Source: Gemmataceae bacterium
GTDB lineage: Bacteria > Planctomycetota > Planctomycetia > Gemmatales > Gemmataceae
Direction: 5' to 3'
Assembly: GCA_020847555.1 (NCBI GenBank)
Contig: JADLBT010000001.1
Span: 1-16,268, forward strand
DNA length: 16,268 nt
Shown here: piece by piece, positions 6,843 through 14,405 of the stretch
Layout of the letters: every line of letters starts with the position of its first letter
Numbering within the stretch: position 1 is the first letter of the stretch
Translations under genes and position numbers: made by a program
Notes under the pieces: generated by a model
Database searches by the model: none
Told to the model about the DNA's origin: nothing
The model's input: the letters and a program-made list of their open reading frames with translations, nothing else

Positions 6843-9129
6843 CGCTACTCCTGCTCGTTTCCGAGAAAGTCAGGGGCAGATCGGCGCGAACACACGTCCC
6901 CGCCCCCGGGTTGGATTGAACCAGCAGCCGCCCTCCCAGCAGTGCCGCCCGCTCGCGCATGCCGGACAGGCCGTTTCGGTCCCTCGTGGTGCGGGCAGCG
7001 TCCGGGTCGAAGCCGACGCCGCGATCCTCCACAATAACCTGTAGCACGCCGTCGGCGACCTGGACCACGACCACCGCCTCCCGGATCCCCGCATGACGGG
7101 CCACGTTGGTCAGCGCTTCCTGCACAATCCGAAAGGCCGCCGTCTCGACCTCCGGCCGGAAGCGGCGACCGGCCAACTCTCGATGGGTGAACGTCACCTG
7201 GACGCCGGTCTGGGCGACGTAGCGGTCGCGGTGCCACAGCAGAGCGTGGAGCAGGCCCAGATCGTCCAGTACGGTCGGCCGGAGATTCTGCGACAGGTCG
7301 CGGATCTGGGTCATGAGCTGGGTGACCAGGCGCTGCCCTTCGGCCAGGCGGGCAGCGCTCTGCTCGGGCGGGAGTTCGGCGCCAGCCTTGAACGCCAGGT
7401 GCAGCGCCGTCAGTTGCTGTCCGACCTCGTCGTGCAGTTCCCGGGCCAAATGCCGGCGCTCCGTCTCCTGGACCTCCATCAGTCGCTGCGAAAGGGTCCG
7501 CAGCTGGCGCGCGTACTCCTGCAGACGCTCCTCGCTGCGCTTGCGCTCGGTGATGTCGCGCAGGACTGTCACCCGGATCGTCCGGCCCTCGTAGGGGATG
7601 TTCTTGCCGCACAGCTCGACGGGGACAGTTGTGCCGTCCTTGCGGAGGGCGAGACCCTCGTACGGCTGATCGTGGCCGGCCGCCACGTTCCGCCGAACGA
7701 TGTCGCGATAGCTCGGCGCGGCCAGGTCCAGGACGTTCATCCCTTTCAGCTCCTCCACCGTGTACCCGAACAGGGTGGCGAGCGGCCCGTTCGCGTCCCG
7801 GATGATGCCGCCCTCGTGGAGGGCGATGCCCTCGAAGGCGGCCTCGAAGAAACGCTTCAGCCGTTCATTACTTTCGTGCAGCGCCTGCTCGGCCTGCTTG
7901 CGGGGAGTGAGGTCGAGGAACGTGACGACCGCCCCGCGCAGCTCGCCCGTCACCGGGTCGCGCAGCGGCAGGGCGGTGTAGACGGCCCAGGCAACATGAC
8001 CGTCCGGCCTGCGCACGCCGATGACGACGGGCGGCTGAGGTTCGCCGGTGGCCAGGCAGCGGCTCACCGGGTAATCCCCCACGGGGCACGGGCGGCCGTC
8101 CTCGCGCAGGGTGGTGGACGCGAAGTCGCGGACGTACATCTTCGACAGGTCGTCCCACCGCAGGCCGAGCAGGCGCTGCGCCTCCGCGTTGGCCTGCACC
8201 ATCGACCCGTCGCGGTTTACCGTGACGATGCCGGCGGGGACCGCCTCCAGGATGCGGCGCTGGAGATCCTCGGCTGCGCGGAGCGCCAGCTCGGTCCGCT
8301 TGGCGGGGGTGATGTCCTGGACCGCGCCGAGAACCCGAACAGGCCGCCCCGTGTCCGGGTCGAGGACCGGGCAGGCGGACGACCGCACCCACCGGGTCTC
8401 GCCGCGCGCCGTGACGAAGCGCAGCTCCCCCGCCCACGTCCGTCCATCCAGGGACTGGTCGGTCAGGCGCCGCATCGTCGGCAGGTCGTCCGGGTGGACC
8501 AGGGCCGGCCAGCCGCCCTTCGCCTGGATCTCCTCGACGGTGTACCCGGTGACCCTCGGGAACCCGTCGCTCGCCGACTCCAGCATGACGGCGCCACCCG
8601 GATCGATCCGACAGGCGTAGATGTAGTCGGTCGTGATCGCGGCGATGGCCCGGTGGCGGTACTCGCTCGCGCGCAGCGCCTCCTCGGCCTGGTGCCGCTC
8701 GGTGATGTCGCGGAAGTAGACGGTCAGGCCGTCCGCGCCCGGACACGCGAACACCTCGTACCACCGGCTGGTAAGAATGCCCGCCATCTCGAAGCAGACC
8801 GTCGCGCCGGTCCGCATGGCCTGGCGGTAATGCCGTTCGAGGGGTGTCCCGACCAGCTGCGGGTACGCCTCCCAGATGGTGCGGCCGAGCAGTTCCTCGG
8901 CCGGTTTGTGGCTCCGGCTCAAGGCGTTGGCGTTCAGATAGGTGAACCGCCAGTCGCGGTCCAGGGTGAAGTAGGCATCGCCGATCGCGTCGAGGAGTTC
9001 GACGACGCGCGCGCGGGCCTGCTGCGCCGGATTCCGGCAGGCGCACTCGCATTCCAGCTGGGCGAGTCGGGCGCGGGCAGCCAGCAACTCGTCGAGAAGC
9101 GCTTCCCTGCTCTTGTTGGCGTCGGGCAT
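6817..9129 (-). CDS. Soluble multi-PAS sensor histidine kinase (HisKA_3 family)
   Basis: A 770-residue kinase partner of the downstream response regulator. After an N-terminal coiled coil (about 5-45, containing C27-x-C29-x-C31) come four PAS/PAC units: about 42-150, 153-280, 287-415 and 423-530. Three of the four PAC ends show RDITER or QDIT-type motifs. The dimerisation/phospho-acceptor helix is at 553-590, with H566 in ARELHDEVGQQL, the hallmark of NarX/DegS-type kinases. The ATPase domain follows: N-box N675 (EALTNVARHA), G1 box D702-R-G-V-G, and GLSGMRERAALLGG near 720-733. There is no transmembrane segment or signal peptide, so sensing is cytoplasmic; no haem or flavin residue was confidently assigned. 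I chose ATG at 9129: the frame is open much further upstream, but only antisense to the divergent phosphotransferase gene. The ribosome-binding site is weak. Confidence 0.92.
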   Translation of the reverse strand: MPDANKSREALLDELLAARARLAQLECECACRNPAQQARARVVELLDAIGDAYFTLDRDWRFTYLNANALSRSHKPAEELLGRTIWEAYPQLVGTPLERHYRQAMRTGATVCFEMAGILTSRWYEVFACPGADGLTVYFRDITERHQAEEALRASEYRHRAIAAITTDYIYACRIDPGGAVMLESASDGFPRVTGYTVEEIQAKGGWPALVHPDDLPTMRRLTDQSLDGRTWAGELRFVTARGETRWVRSSACPVLDPDTGRPVRVLGAVQDITPAKRTELALRAAEDLQRRILEAVPAGIVTVNRDGSMVQANAEAQRLLGLRWDDLSKMYVRDFASTTLREDGRPCPVGDYPVSRCLATGEPQPPVVIGVRRPDGHVAWAVYTALPLRDPVTGELRGAVVTFLDLTPRKQAEQALHESNERLKRFFEAAFEGIALHEGGIIRDANGPLATLFGYTVEELKGMNVLDLAAPSYRDIVRRNVAAGHDQPYEGLALRKDGTTVPVELCGKNIPYEGRTIRVTVLRDITERKRSEERLQEYARQLRTLSQRLMEVQETERRHLARELHDEVGQQLTALHLAFKAGAELPPEQSAARLAEGQRLVTQLMTQIRDLSQNLRPTVLDDLGLLHALLWHRDRYVAQTGVQVTFTHRELAGRRFRPEVETAAFRIVQEALTNVARHAGIREAVVVVQVADGVLQVIVEDRGVGFDPDAARTTRDRNGLSGMRERAALLGGRLLVQSNPGAGTCVRADLPLTFSETSRSSDADAGAGG

Positions 9130-9348
9130 CGTTACTTTGCCGCGCGGGCGGTGGGGGAACCGAGAGGGAGCGCTGCCACCCCCCGCCGTCTCGGTACTCG
9201 CGGCGCTCTCCGGGTGTATTACAGTAGGTTTGGGGCGAGTCCACAAGCCCTTGCTCGCCGAAACGCGGCCGCCGACTCGCGGCCGTCCCCCGACGCCGTC
9301 GCGCCAGGCGCCGTTGCCCTCCGGAGCGCCGCCCCCTACCCTGCCAGG
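9130..9348. promoter_or_regulatory. Divergent promoter region, kinase / phosphotransferase
   Basis: This 219-bp gap separates divergent start codons. A relatively AT-rich patch at about 9217-9232 contains, on the minus strand, CTACTGTAATAC. It is the best -10-like candidate for the kinase operon, with TTGTGG about 19 nt before TAATAC; the match is poor and uncertain. No clear operator repeat was seen. Confidence 0.3.
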
Positions 9349-12243
9349 ATGAGCGTGCCGCGCAGTTCCGCCAGTGAAACCCAGTCCGCGCCCGCCTCCG
9401 GGCGGCCGCAGCAGGTCGGCTACGCCTTCGGCGACGGCCGGGCCGAGGGCGGCGATCACCTGCGGGATCTCATCGGCGGCAAAGGCGCCAGCCTCGCCGA
9501 GATGACCCGTGCCGGGCTGAACGTTCCACCCGGCTTCACCATCTCCGCGGTCTGTTGCGACCTCTACTACCGGGCCGGTCGCGCATGGCCGCCCGGACTG
9601 GAAGCGGACGTCCGCGCCGCGCTCGGGCGGCTGGAGCAGACGGCCGGCCGGCCGTTCGGCAAGAGCGACGATCCGCTGCTGGTGGCGGTCCGGTCCGGCG
9701 CCGCCGTGTCCATGCCGGGGATGATGGACACCGTCCTCAACGTCGGCCTCAATCCCGACTGTGTCGCCGCTGTCGCCGACCGCACCGGCGACGGGCGCGG
9801 CGCGTGGCGCGCGTACCGCGACCATCTCCTGATGTTTGCGCGCACCGTCGGGGGCGTCCCGGACGCGGCCCTCGCGCGCCTGGCTCGCACGCTCCTCGAC
9901 GAGACCGGCCGCGCGTCGGACGACGACCTGGACGAGGACCACCTGCAGACGCTGTGCGAGCGGGTGCTGGATGCGTACCGCGACGCGACCGGCCGCGACC
10001 TGCCGACCGACCCGTGGGACGCCCTGTGTGCCGCCATCGGCGCCGTCTTCGGCTCGTGGGAGAGCGAGCGTGCCGTCGCCTTCCGCCGCCACCACCGCAT
10101 CGACGGACTGCTCGGGACCGCCGTCAACGTTCAGGCGATGTGCCCGTCCGAGGTGGCCGGGGTGATGTTCACCGCCGATCCGGTCAACCCGACCGTCAAG
10201 CAGATCGTCATCGAGGCGAACTACGGCCTGGGAGAAGCGGTCGTTCTCGGCAAGGTCACGCCCGATCGCTTCGCCCTCGATCCGTCCACCCGCCGCGTGC
10301 TGGAGCGCGCGCTCGGGGCGAAGCGCAACCTCGTTGCCGCAATCCCGCAAGGCGGTCGGGGGCACGCAGGCCCGGCGGACGGAGCCTGCCTGGCCGACGC
10401 CCAGCTGGCGGAGCTGGCCGACCTCGGGCTGCGTGTCGAGGCCCATTTTCGGGTGCCATGCGACATCGAGTGGGGGCTCGCGCGCGGCCGGTTCTACCTG
10501 CTCCAGGCGCGGCCGATCAAGCAGGCAGCCCGGACCGCGCCGGACGTCACCAACGCCGAGCGCGAGCGCGTTCGCCGGGAGGAGATCGACGCGCTGGCGC
10601 GGGCGGCCGCGCCGGCCGGGACCGTGTGGAGCCGGTACAACCTCAGCGAGATTCTGCCCGACCCAACGCCGATGACGTGGGCCGTCGTGACCCGGTTCAT
10701 GTCCGGCCGCGGCGGGTTCGGGCTGATGTACCGCGACCTCGGGTTCGACCCGGATCCGGCGCTCGACGACCGGGGCACGTTCGACCTGGTGTGCGGCCGG
10801 CCGTACTGCAACCTCAGCCGCGAGCCGCGCATGCAGTACCGCCACCTGCCCTTCGAGCATCCGTTCGCCCACCTCAAGGCCAACCCGGCCAAGGCCGTCT
10901 ATCCGCAGGCGGTCCTCAACCCGGCGCGCGGCGGGTGGCGGTTCTGGCTGCTGATGCCGGTAACCTGCGTCCGCCTCTACCGGCAGGCAGCCCGCCTGCG
11001 CCGGCTGGCGCGCACCTTCGAGGACCGATTCCGCCAGGAGGTGCTGCCCCCCTACCTCGCGGACGTTACCGCGGAGGCCAACCGCGACCTGGGGCAACTG
11101 GACGACCTCGCCCTGGTGGGCCGCTTCGAGTTCTGGGTGCGGCGAGCGCTGTGCGAGTTCGCGCGCGACAGCCTCAAGCCGACGGCCCTGGCCGGCGTGA
11201 CCTACGCCGAGCTGGAGCGTGCCCTGGCGCGCGCCCCCGGCTACCAGCCCACGCCCACCGCCGGCTCGGAGACGAGCCGCCTCGAAGCGCTGCAGCGAGC
11301 CCAGGCCGCCACGCGCGAGCTGGTCATGGGCGTCCACCCCGACCCGGACACCGACCTCGCTGGCGCGGTGCGCGACCTGGCGTCCGGGCGGCTGGAGCGC
11401 GGGGCGTTCCTGCTGCGCTTCGGCCACCGCGGCAGTCACGAGATGGAGCTGGCGCAGCCGCGCTGGGCCGAGGATCCGGCCGCGCTCGAGCGGCTGTTGC
11501 TGTCGGCCGGACGGGGGGACGACGTGCGCATCCCCGACCCGGACGCCGCCCTCGAGCGCGTCAGCCGCGAGGCCGGGTTGAGCGCGACGCAGGGCGCCGC
11601 TCTGGCCGACGCCCTGCGCACCCTCCACCGCCTGCTCGGCCTGCGCGAGACTGCCAAGCATTACCTGATGCTCGGGTACGCCCTGGTCCGCCGCGTCCTG
11701 GTCGAACTGGACCGGCGCTTCGATCTTCGCGGCGGTATCTTCTACCTCGCCCCGGAGGAACTGCCGGACCTGGCCAGGGCGGCGTCGGCCGGGACCGAGC
11801 TGCGCGACCGGGTCGAGCAGCGTAGGCGCCGCCGGGCAGCGGCGCTGAGCCTGGCGGTGCCGCAGGTGATCTTCAGCGACGACCTGGAGGCGGTTGGGCG
11901 CGACGCGGCGGTGGGCGGGGCGGAGGTGCTCCAGGGGGTGCCGCTGTCGGCGGGCGTGGCCGAGGCGCCGGCCCTGGTCGTTCACGACCCGGGCGAGGCG
12001 CGCGTGCCGGCCGAGCCGTACATCCTCGTCTGCCCGACCACGGACCCGGCCTGGGTGCCGCTGTTCATCCACGCCCGCGGGGTTGTCATGGAGACGGGCG
12101 GCGTGCTGTCGCACGGGGCGATCGTGGCCCGCGAGTTCGGCCTGCCGGCGGTGGCCGGGCTGCCCGACGTACATCGCCGGCTGCGCACCGGCCAACGTTT
12201 GCGCGTCGATGGCGCCACCGGCCGCGTGAACGTGCTGGCGTAG
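9349..12243 (+). CDS. PPDK/PEP-synthase-like phosphotransferase lacking the PEP/pyruvate barrel (Rph-like architecture)
   Basis: A 964-residue cytosolic enzyme. Residues 23-135 read like pyruvate phosphate dikinase (YAFGDGRAEGG, GGKGAS at 43-48, VPPGFTIS, RSGAAVSMPGMMDTVLNVGL at 115-134). The rest of the ATP-grasp domain is PEP-synthase-like (VQAMCPSEVAGVMFTADPVN at 261-280, DIEW at 372-375, LLQARPI at 384-390). A long middle region (about 425-860) begins WSRYNLSEILPDPTPMTW, as in rifampin-phosphotransferase-type proteins. The C-terminus is the swivelling phosphohistidine domain, GGVLSHGAIVAREFGLPAV with H922. The C-terminal TIM barrel that binds PEP/pyruvate is absent, so the phosphate acceptor must be bound by the middle domain and is unknown. 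ATG 9349 precedes all homology, but its ribosome-binding site is weak (AGG abuts the ATG). The gene is divergent from the kinase operon and may be controlled by it. Confidence 0.82.
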   Translation: MSVPRSSASETQSAPASGRPQQVGYAFGDGRAEGGDHLRDLIGGKGASLAEMTRAGLNVPPGFTISAVCCDLYYRAGRAWPPGLEADVRAALGRLEQTAGRPFGKSDDPLLVAVRSGAAVSMPGMMDTVLNVGLNPDCVAAVADRTGDGRGAWRAYRDHLLMFARTVGGVPDAALARLARTLLDETGRASDDDLDEDHLQTLCERVLDAYRDATGRDLPTDPWDALCAAIGAVFGSWESERAVAFRRHHRIDGLLGTAVNVQAMCPSEVAGVMFTADPVNPTVKQIVIEANYGLGEAVVLGKVTPDRFALDPSTRRVLERALGAKRNLVAAIPQGGRGHAGPADGACLADAQLAELADLGLRVEAHFRVPCDIEWGLARGRFYLLQARPIKQAARTAPDVTNAERERVRREEIDALARAAAPAGTVWSRYNLSEILPDPTPMTWAVVTRFMSGRGGFGLMYRDLGFDPDPALDDRGTFDLVCGRPYCNLSREPRMQYRHLPFEHPFAHLKANPAKAVYPQAVLNPARGGWRFWLLMPVTCVRLYRQAARLRRLARTFEDRFRQEVLPPYLADVTAEANRDLGQLDDLALVGRFEFWVRRALCEFARDSLKPTALAGVTYAELERALARAPGYQPTPTAGSETSRLEALQRAQAATRELVMGVHPDPDTDLAGAVRDLASGRLERGAFLLRFGHRGSHEMELAQPRWAEDPAALERLLLSAGRGDDVRIPDPDAALERVSREAGLSATQGAALADALRTLHRLLGLRETAKHYLMLGYALVRRVLVELDRRFDLRGGIFYLAPEELPDLARAASAGTELRDRVEQRRRRRAAALSLAVPQVIFSDDLEAVGRDAAVGGAEVLQGVPLSAGVAEAPALVVHDPGEARVPAEPYILVCPTTDPAWVPLFIHARGVVMETGGVLSHGAIVAREFGLPAVAGLPDVHRRLRTGQRLRVDGATGRVNVLA

Positions 12244-12257
12244 CCGCCCGATTGGGT

Positions 12258-12263
12258 TACAAT
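12258..12263 (+). promoter_or_regulatory. Possible -10 box for the amine oxidase operon
   Basis: TACAAT matches the sigma-70 -10 consensus at five of six positions, in an otherwise GC-rich setting, 92 nt before the start at 12355. The -35 position (CTGGCG, 17-bp spacing) is poor. It could give the split amine oxidase genes their own promoter. Confidence 0.3.
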
Positions 12264-12309
12264 GTGCTGTTGCCTCTCCTGCAACCGCCCATCTCAACAC
12301 GGAGTTCTC

Positions 12310-12332
12310 GGCCCACACCATCCCCGTGGGCC
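12310..12332. repeat. Short palindrome in the 5' leader
   Basis: GGCCCAC and GTGGGCC form perfect 7-bp arms around a 9-nt loop, just upstream of the GAGGAGG ribosome-binding site (12341-12347). The sequence resembles the GCCCACGGG palindromes elsewhere in the window and may be a decayed copy, or a leader hairpin affecting translation. Confidence 0.4.
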
Positions 12333-12354
12333 TCTCAACAGAGGAGGTTGTTGC

Positions 12355-13002
12355 ATGGTGCGCCGTCTTTCGGGCAGAAGCCGCTGCCTCTTATTCCTGG
12401 CCCTGCTGCCCCTGGGGTGCGGCCGCGTCCAGGGCGACGTGCGAGAGGCCGACCCGCTGCCGTCCTTCATCCTCACCCCGGCCGAGGTTGAAACCGCGCG
12501 CGACCTGGCCGAGCGGAAGCTGGAGGCCCGCGGCGAGCTGGGCGGTCTCGGCAAGGTTGTCTTCTGCAAGGTCGAGCTGCTGCCGGGTCCGCACGCCGAC
12601 GCTCCGCAACGGCTGCTTCGGGTGACGCACTACCGCTACGAAGGCGATCAGACCATCCGCACGTCCGTCGATCTGACCCGGGGTGAGGTGCGCAACGTGG
12701 ACGTTGCGCTGCACGTCCCGACCCCGCTCGCCCCCGAGGAGGCCGCTCATGCCGAGGCGCTCGCCCGTGCCGACGCCCGTCTCAAGGGCGTGTTCGCCCG
12801 CCACGGCGCCCGGCTGCAGGTCGAGACGATCCCGTGCAACCCGGTCGAGGGCGATCCGCTGTTCGGGCGCCGGCTGGCCCACATCCTGCTCGGCGTCGAG
12901 GGCGCCTACCTGACCGCCCCGCGCGTGCTCGTCGATCTGACGAATGACGCCGTACTCGTGAACGGCGCCTGTCCGAGCCGCGCAGGCAGCGCAGCGGAGT
13001 AA
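12355..13002 (+). CDS. Exported protein resembling copper amine oxidase N2/N3 domains (probable lipoprotein)
   Basis: A 215-residue exported protein. An Arg-rich n-region is followed by CLLFLALLPLGC; C22 could be a lipidation site, although Pro at -3 is atypical for a lipobox. The mature part follows the order of the two small alpha/beta domains that precede the catalytic domain in copper amine oxidases. It has LTPAEVETARDLAERKL (N2 helix), FCKVELLPGP, RTSVDLTRGEVRNVDV, then a second unit with TPLAPEEAAHAEALARADARLKGVFARHGARLQVETI, RRLAHILLG and VLVDLTNDAVLV. ATG at 12355 is preceded by GAGGAGG at 7-nt spacing; an earlier in-frame ATG at 12262 lacks this and gives an implausible Cys-rich leader. 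The next gene encodes the matching catalytic domain. The last eight residues and the stop are inside a palindrome. The family call is by pattern, with moderate certainty. Confidence 0.7.
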   Translation: MVRRLSGRSRCLLFLALLPLGCGRVQGDVREADPLPSFILTPAEVETARDLAERKLEARGELGGLGKVVFCKVELLPGPHADAPQRLLRVTHYRYEGDQTIRTSVDLTRGEVRNVDVALHVPTPLAPEEAAHAEALARADARLKGVFARHGARLQVETIPCNPVEGDPLFGRRLAHILLGVEGAYLTAPRVLVDLTNDAVLVNGACPSRAGSAAE

Positions 13003-13040
13003 GCGGGACTCACCCCGCTTACTCCGCTGCGTGCGCGGCT
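12976..13040. repeat. Large palindromic element containing the upstream stop codon
   Basis: GCAGCGGAGTAAGCGGG (12991-13007) and its exact reverse complement (13014-13030) form a 17-bp stem around ACTCAC. Outer arms AGCCGCGCA (12976-12984) and TGCGCGGCT (13032-13040) extend the stem beyond a small bulge. The TAA stop of the upstream gene (13000-13002) lies in the stem. There is no T-tract, so a repeat or mRNA-processing/stability role is likelier than a simple terminator. Confidence 0.75.
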
Positions 13041-13095
13041 CCGACAGTACCAACCGGAACGGGCAGCTTTTCTCGAACAGCGGAGCATCCTGCCG

Positions 13096-14334
13096 ATGAC
13101 ATCGATACGTGTCCCCACTATCCTCCTGATCGGGGTCGCGGCGGCCCTGGTCGCCGTCGCCGGCCACGCCGGCAACCAGAACCAGCCGCCGAAGAAACCG
13201 ATCGCGCCGAAAAAGCCGGTCAACGAGATCGTTCAGGAGTTCCCCACCAACGGCGCGATGGAGACCGCCTGGAAAATCCACTGGGCGACTGCCACCGGCT
13301 ACGGCGTCTGCATCCAGGACGCCTGGTACAGGCGCGGCCCGAACGACCGCTGGATCCAGGTACTCGGCGACGCGCGCATTTCCGAAATCTTCGTGCCTTA
13401 CCACCGCGGCAGCCCGCGCTTCTGGGACGTGTCGTACAACTTCCCGCTCTGCGAGATGACCCCAACCGACGCCGGCCCGTTCGGCAAGTTGCTGCGTGAT
13501 CGGCCGGACGCAGCCCCGACGGTGGTTCAGGAAATCCGCGACCGCGGGTTGATGTGGCGCGGGACGCTGCCGGGCGGCGGGGAAAAGGTCCGCCGTGGGC
13601 AGACCCTGGTCGTGTGGGGGTGCCTCCGGGCCGCCAACTATCGGTACATCATCGAGTACGGCTTCCAGGATGACGGCGTCGTCACCTTCCGGCTGGGCTC
13701 GACCGGGCGCAACTACGGCGGGTCGGAGTACGAGCCGCACATGCACAACGGCCTGTGGCGCATCGACGTGAACCTCGACGGGCCGGAGAACAACTCGGTG
13801 TATGTGGTCGAACACATCGAGCCGGCGAGCGATCTGGCCGATGAAATGAGCAAGGCGAAGACCGTCCAGAAGCCGTTCAACGGCGGCCAGGAAGGGTGGG
13901 CGGACTGGACCGCCGGCCGGTTCACCCACCTGCGGGTGGTGAACGACAGGCACAGAAACAAGCGTGGGGATCCGATGGCGTACGACCTGATGCCGATCCG
14001 GATGGGGAACGCGCGGCACCACGGCGGGAAACGCGAGGAGTGTACGCACCACGACTTCTGGGTGACGCGGGCGCGGCCGGACCAGATCGACTACATCAAC
14101 CTGCCGAAGTATGTGGCCGACCGCGAGCCGGTGATGAAGAGCGACGTGATTCTCTGGCACAGCGCCCCGATGCATCACGAGCCGCGCCTCGAGGACGGCA
14201 AGATGCAGGGCGATGCGCTGCGAGGCATCACGCACGTCGTCTGGGCCGGGTTCGTCCTGAAGCCGCGCAACCTGTTCGACCGGACCCCGCTCTATCCTTA
14301 CAATCCCGTCAACCCGGAGAAGCAAGGCCCGTGA
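13096..14334 (+). CDS. Copper amine oxidase catalytic domain protein, secreted, divergent active-site motif
   Basis: A 412-residue exported protein: signal peptide at about 1-25, a Pro/Lys-rich linker at 30-41, then a compact copper amine oxidase catalytic domain. Landmarks in order: EIFVPYHRGSPRFWD (97-111); TDAGPFG (124-130), with D125 in the position of the catalytic base; RAANYRYIIEYGFQDDG (178-194), with Y182 as topaquinone precursor; PHMHNGLWRIDVNLDG (214-229), with copper ligands H215 and H217; FWVTRARPDQIDYINLPKYVADRE (321-343); MHHEPRLED (359-367), with third ligand H361; and the terminal WAGFVLKPRNLFDR. The family oxidises primary amines to aldehydes with H2O2 and NH3. Oddities: Arg183 replaces the usual Asp/Glu after the Tyr, about 30 residues are missing between base and cofactor, and N2/N3 domains are encoded by the previous gene. 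ATG 13096 is 93 nt beyond that gene; GGAG lies 11 nt upstream. Confidence 0.87.
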   Translation: MTSIRVPTILLIGVAAALVAVAGHAGNQNQPPKKPIAPKKPVNEIVQEFPTNGAMETAWKIHWATATGYGVCIQDAWYRRGPNDRWIQVLGDARISEIFVPYHRGSPRFWDVSYNFPLCEMTPTDAGPFGKLLRDRPDAAPTVVQEIRDRGLMWRGTLPGGGEKVRRGQTLVVWGCLRAANYRYIIEYGFQDDGVVTFRLGSTGRNYGGSEYEPHMHNGLWRIDVNLDGPENNSVYVVEHIEPASDLADEMSKAKTVQKPFNGGQEGWADWTAGRFTHLRVVNDRHRNKRGDPMAYDLMPIRMGNARHHGGKREECTHHDFWVTRARPDQIDYINLPKYVADREPVMKSDVILWHSAPMHHEPRLEDGKMQGDALRGITHVVWAGFVLKPRNLFDRTPLYPYNPVNPEKQGP

Positions 14335-14345
14335 GCGATCGACCC

Positions 14346-14374
14346 GCGGGCGGCGTGCGTGAGCCGCCGCCCGC
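14346..14374. terminator. GC-rich hairpin between the oxidase gene and nikR
   Basis: GCGGGCGGCG (14346-14355) pairs perfectly with CGCCGCCCGC (14365-14374) over a 9-nt loop, 11 nt after the oxidase stop. No T-tract follows. It may attenuate transcription into nikR or protect the upstream mRNA 3' end. Confidence 0.45.
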
Positions 14375-14405
14375 CGCCGCATGCTTCCGGGGAGGAGCGG
14401 GACTC

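Noticed and set aside
7093..9348. Plus-strand extension upstream of the phosphotransferase
   Set aside because: It is antisense to the kinase gene and not protein-like; all family motifs begin after 9349.
9349..12243. Calling the gene a genuine pyruvate phosphate dikinase (ppdK)
   Set aside because: The protein stops at the phosphohistidine domain and lacks the C-terminal PEP/pyruvate-binding barrel needed for that reaction.
9130..12321. Minus-strand extension of the histidine kinase frame (about 1060 extra codons)
   Set aside because: It is antisense to the phosphotransferase gene, His/Arg/Gly-rich and without domains. High GC keeps stops rare. The kinase starts at ATG 9129.
12262..12354. 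Earlier ATG for the N2/N3-like protein
   Set aside because: It would add a Cys/His/Pro-rich leader ahead of a normal signal peptide, and it passes through the leader palindrome.
12391..14382. Long minus-strand open frame
   Set aside because: It is antisense to the two oxidase genes; composition is typical of a GC-driven shadow frame.
13896..14405. Longer start for NikR
   Set aside because: The extension is out of frame with, and overlaps, the oxidase gene. ATG 14406 has GGAGGAG upstream and matches the usual NikR length.
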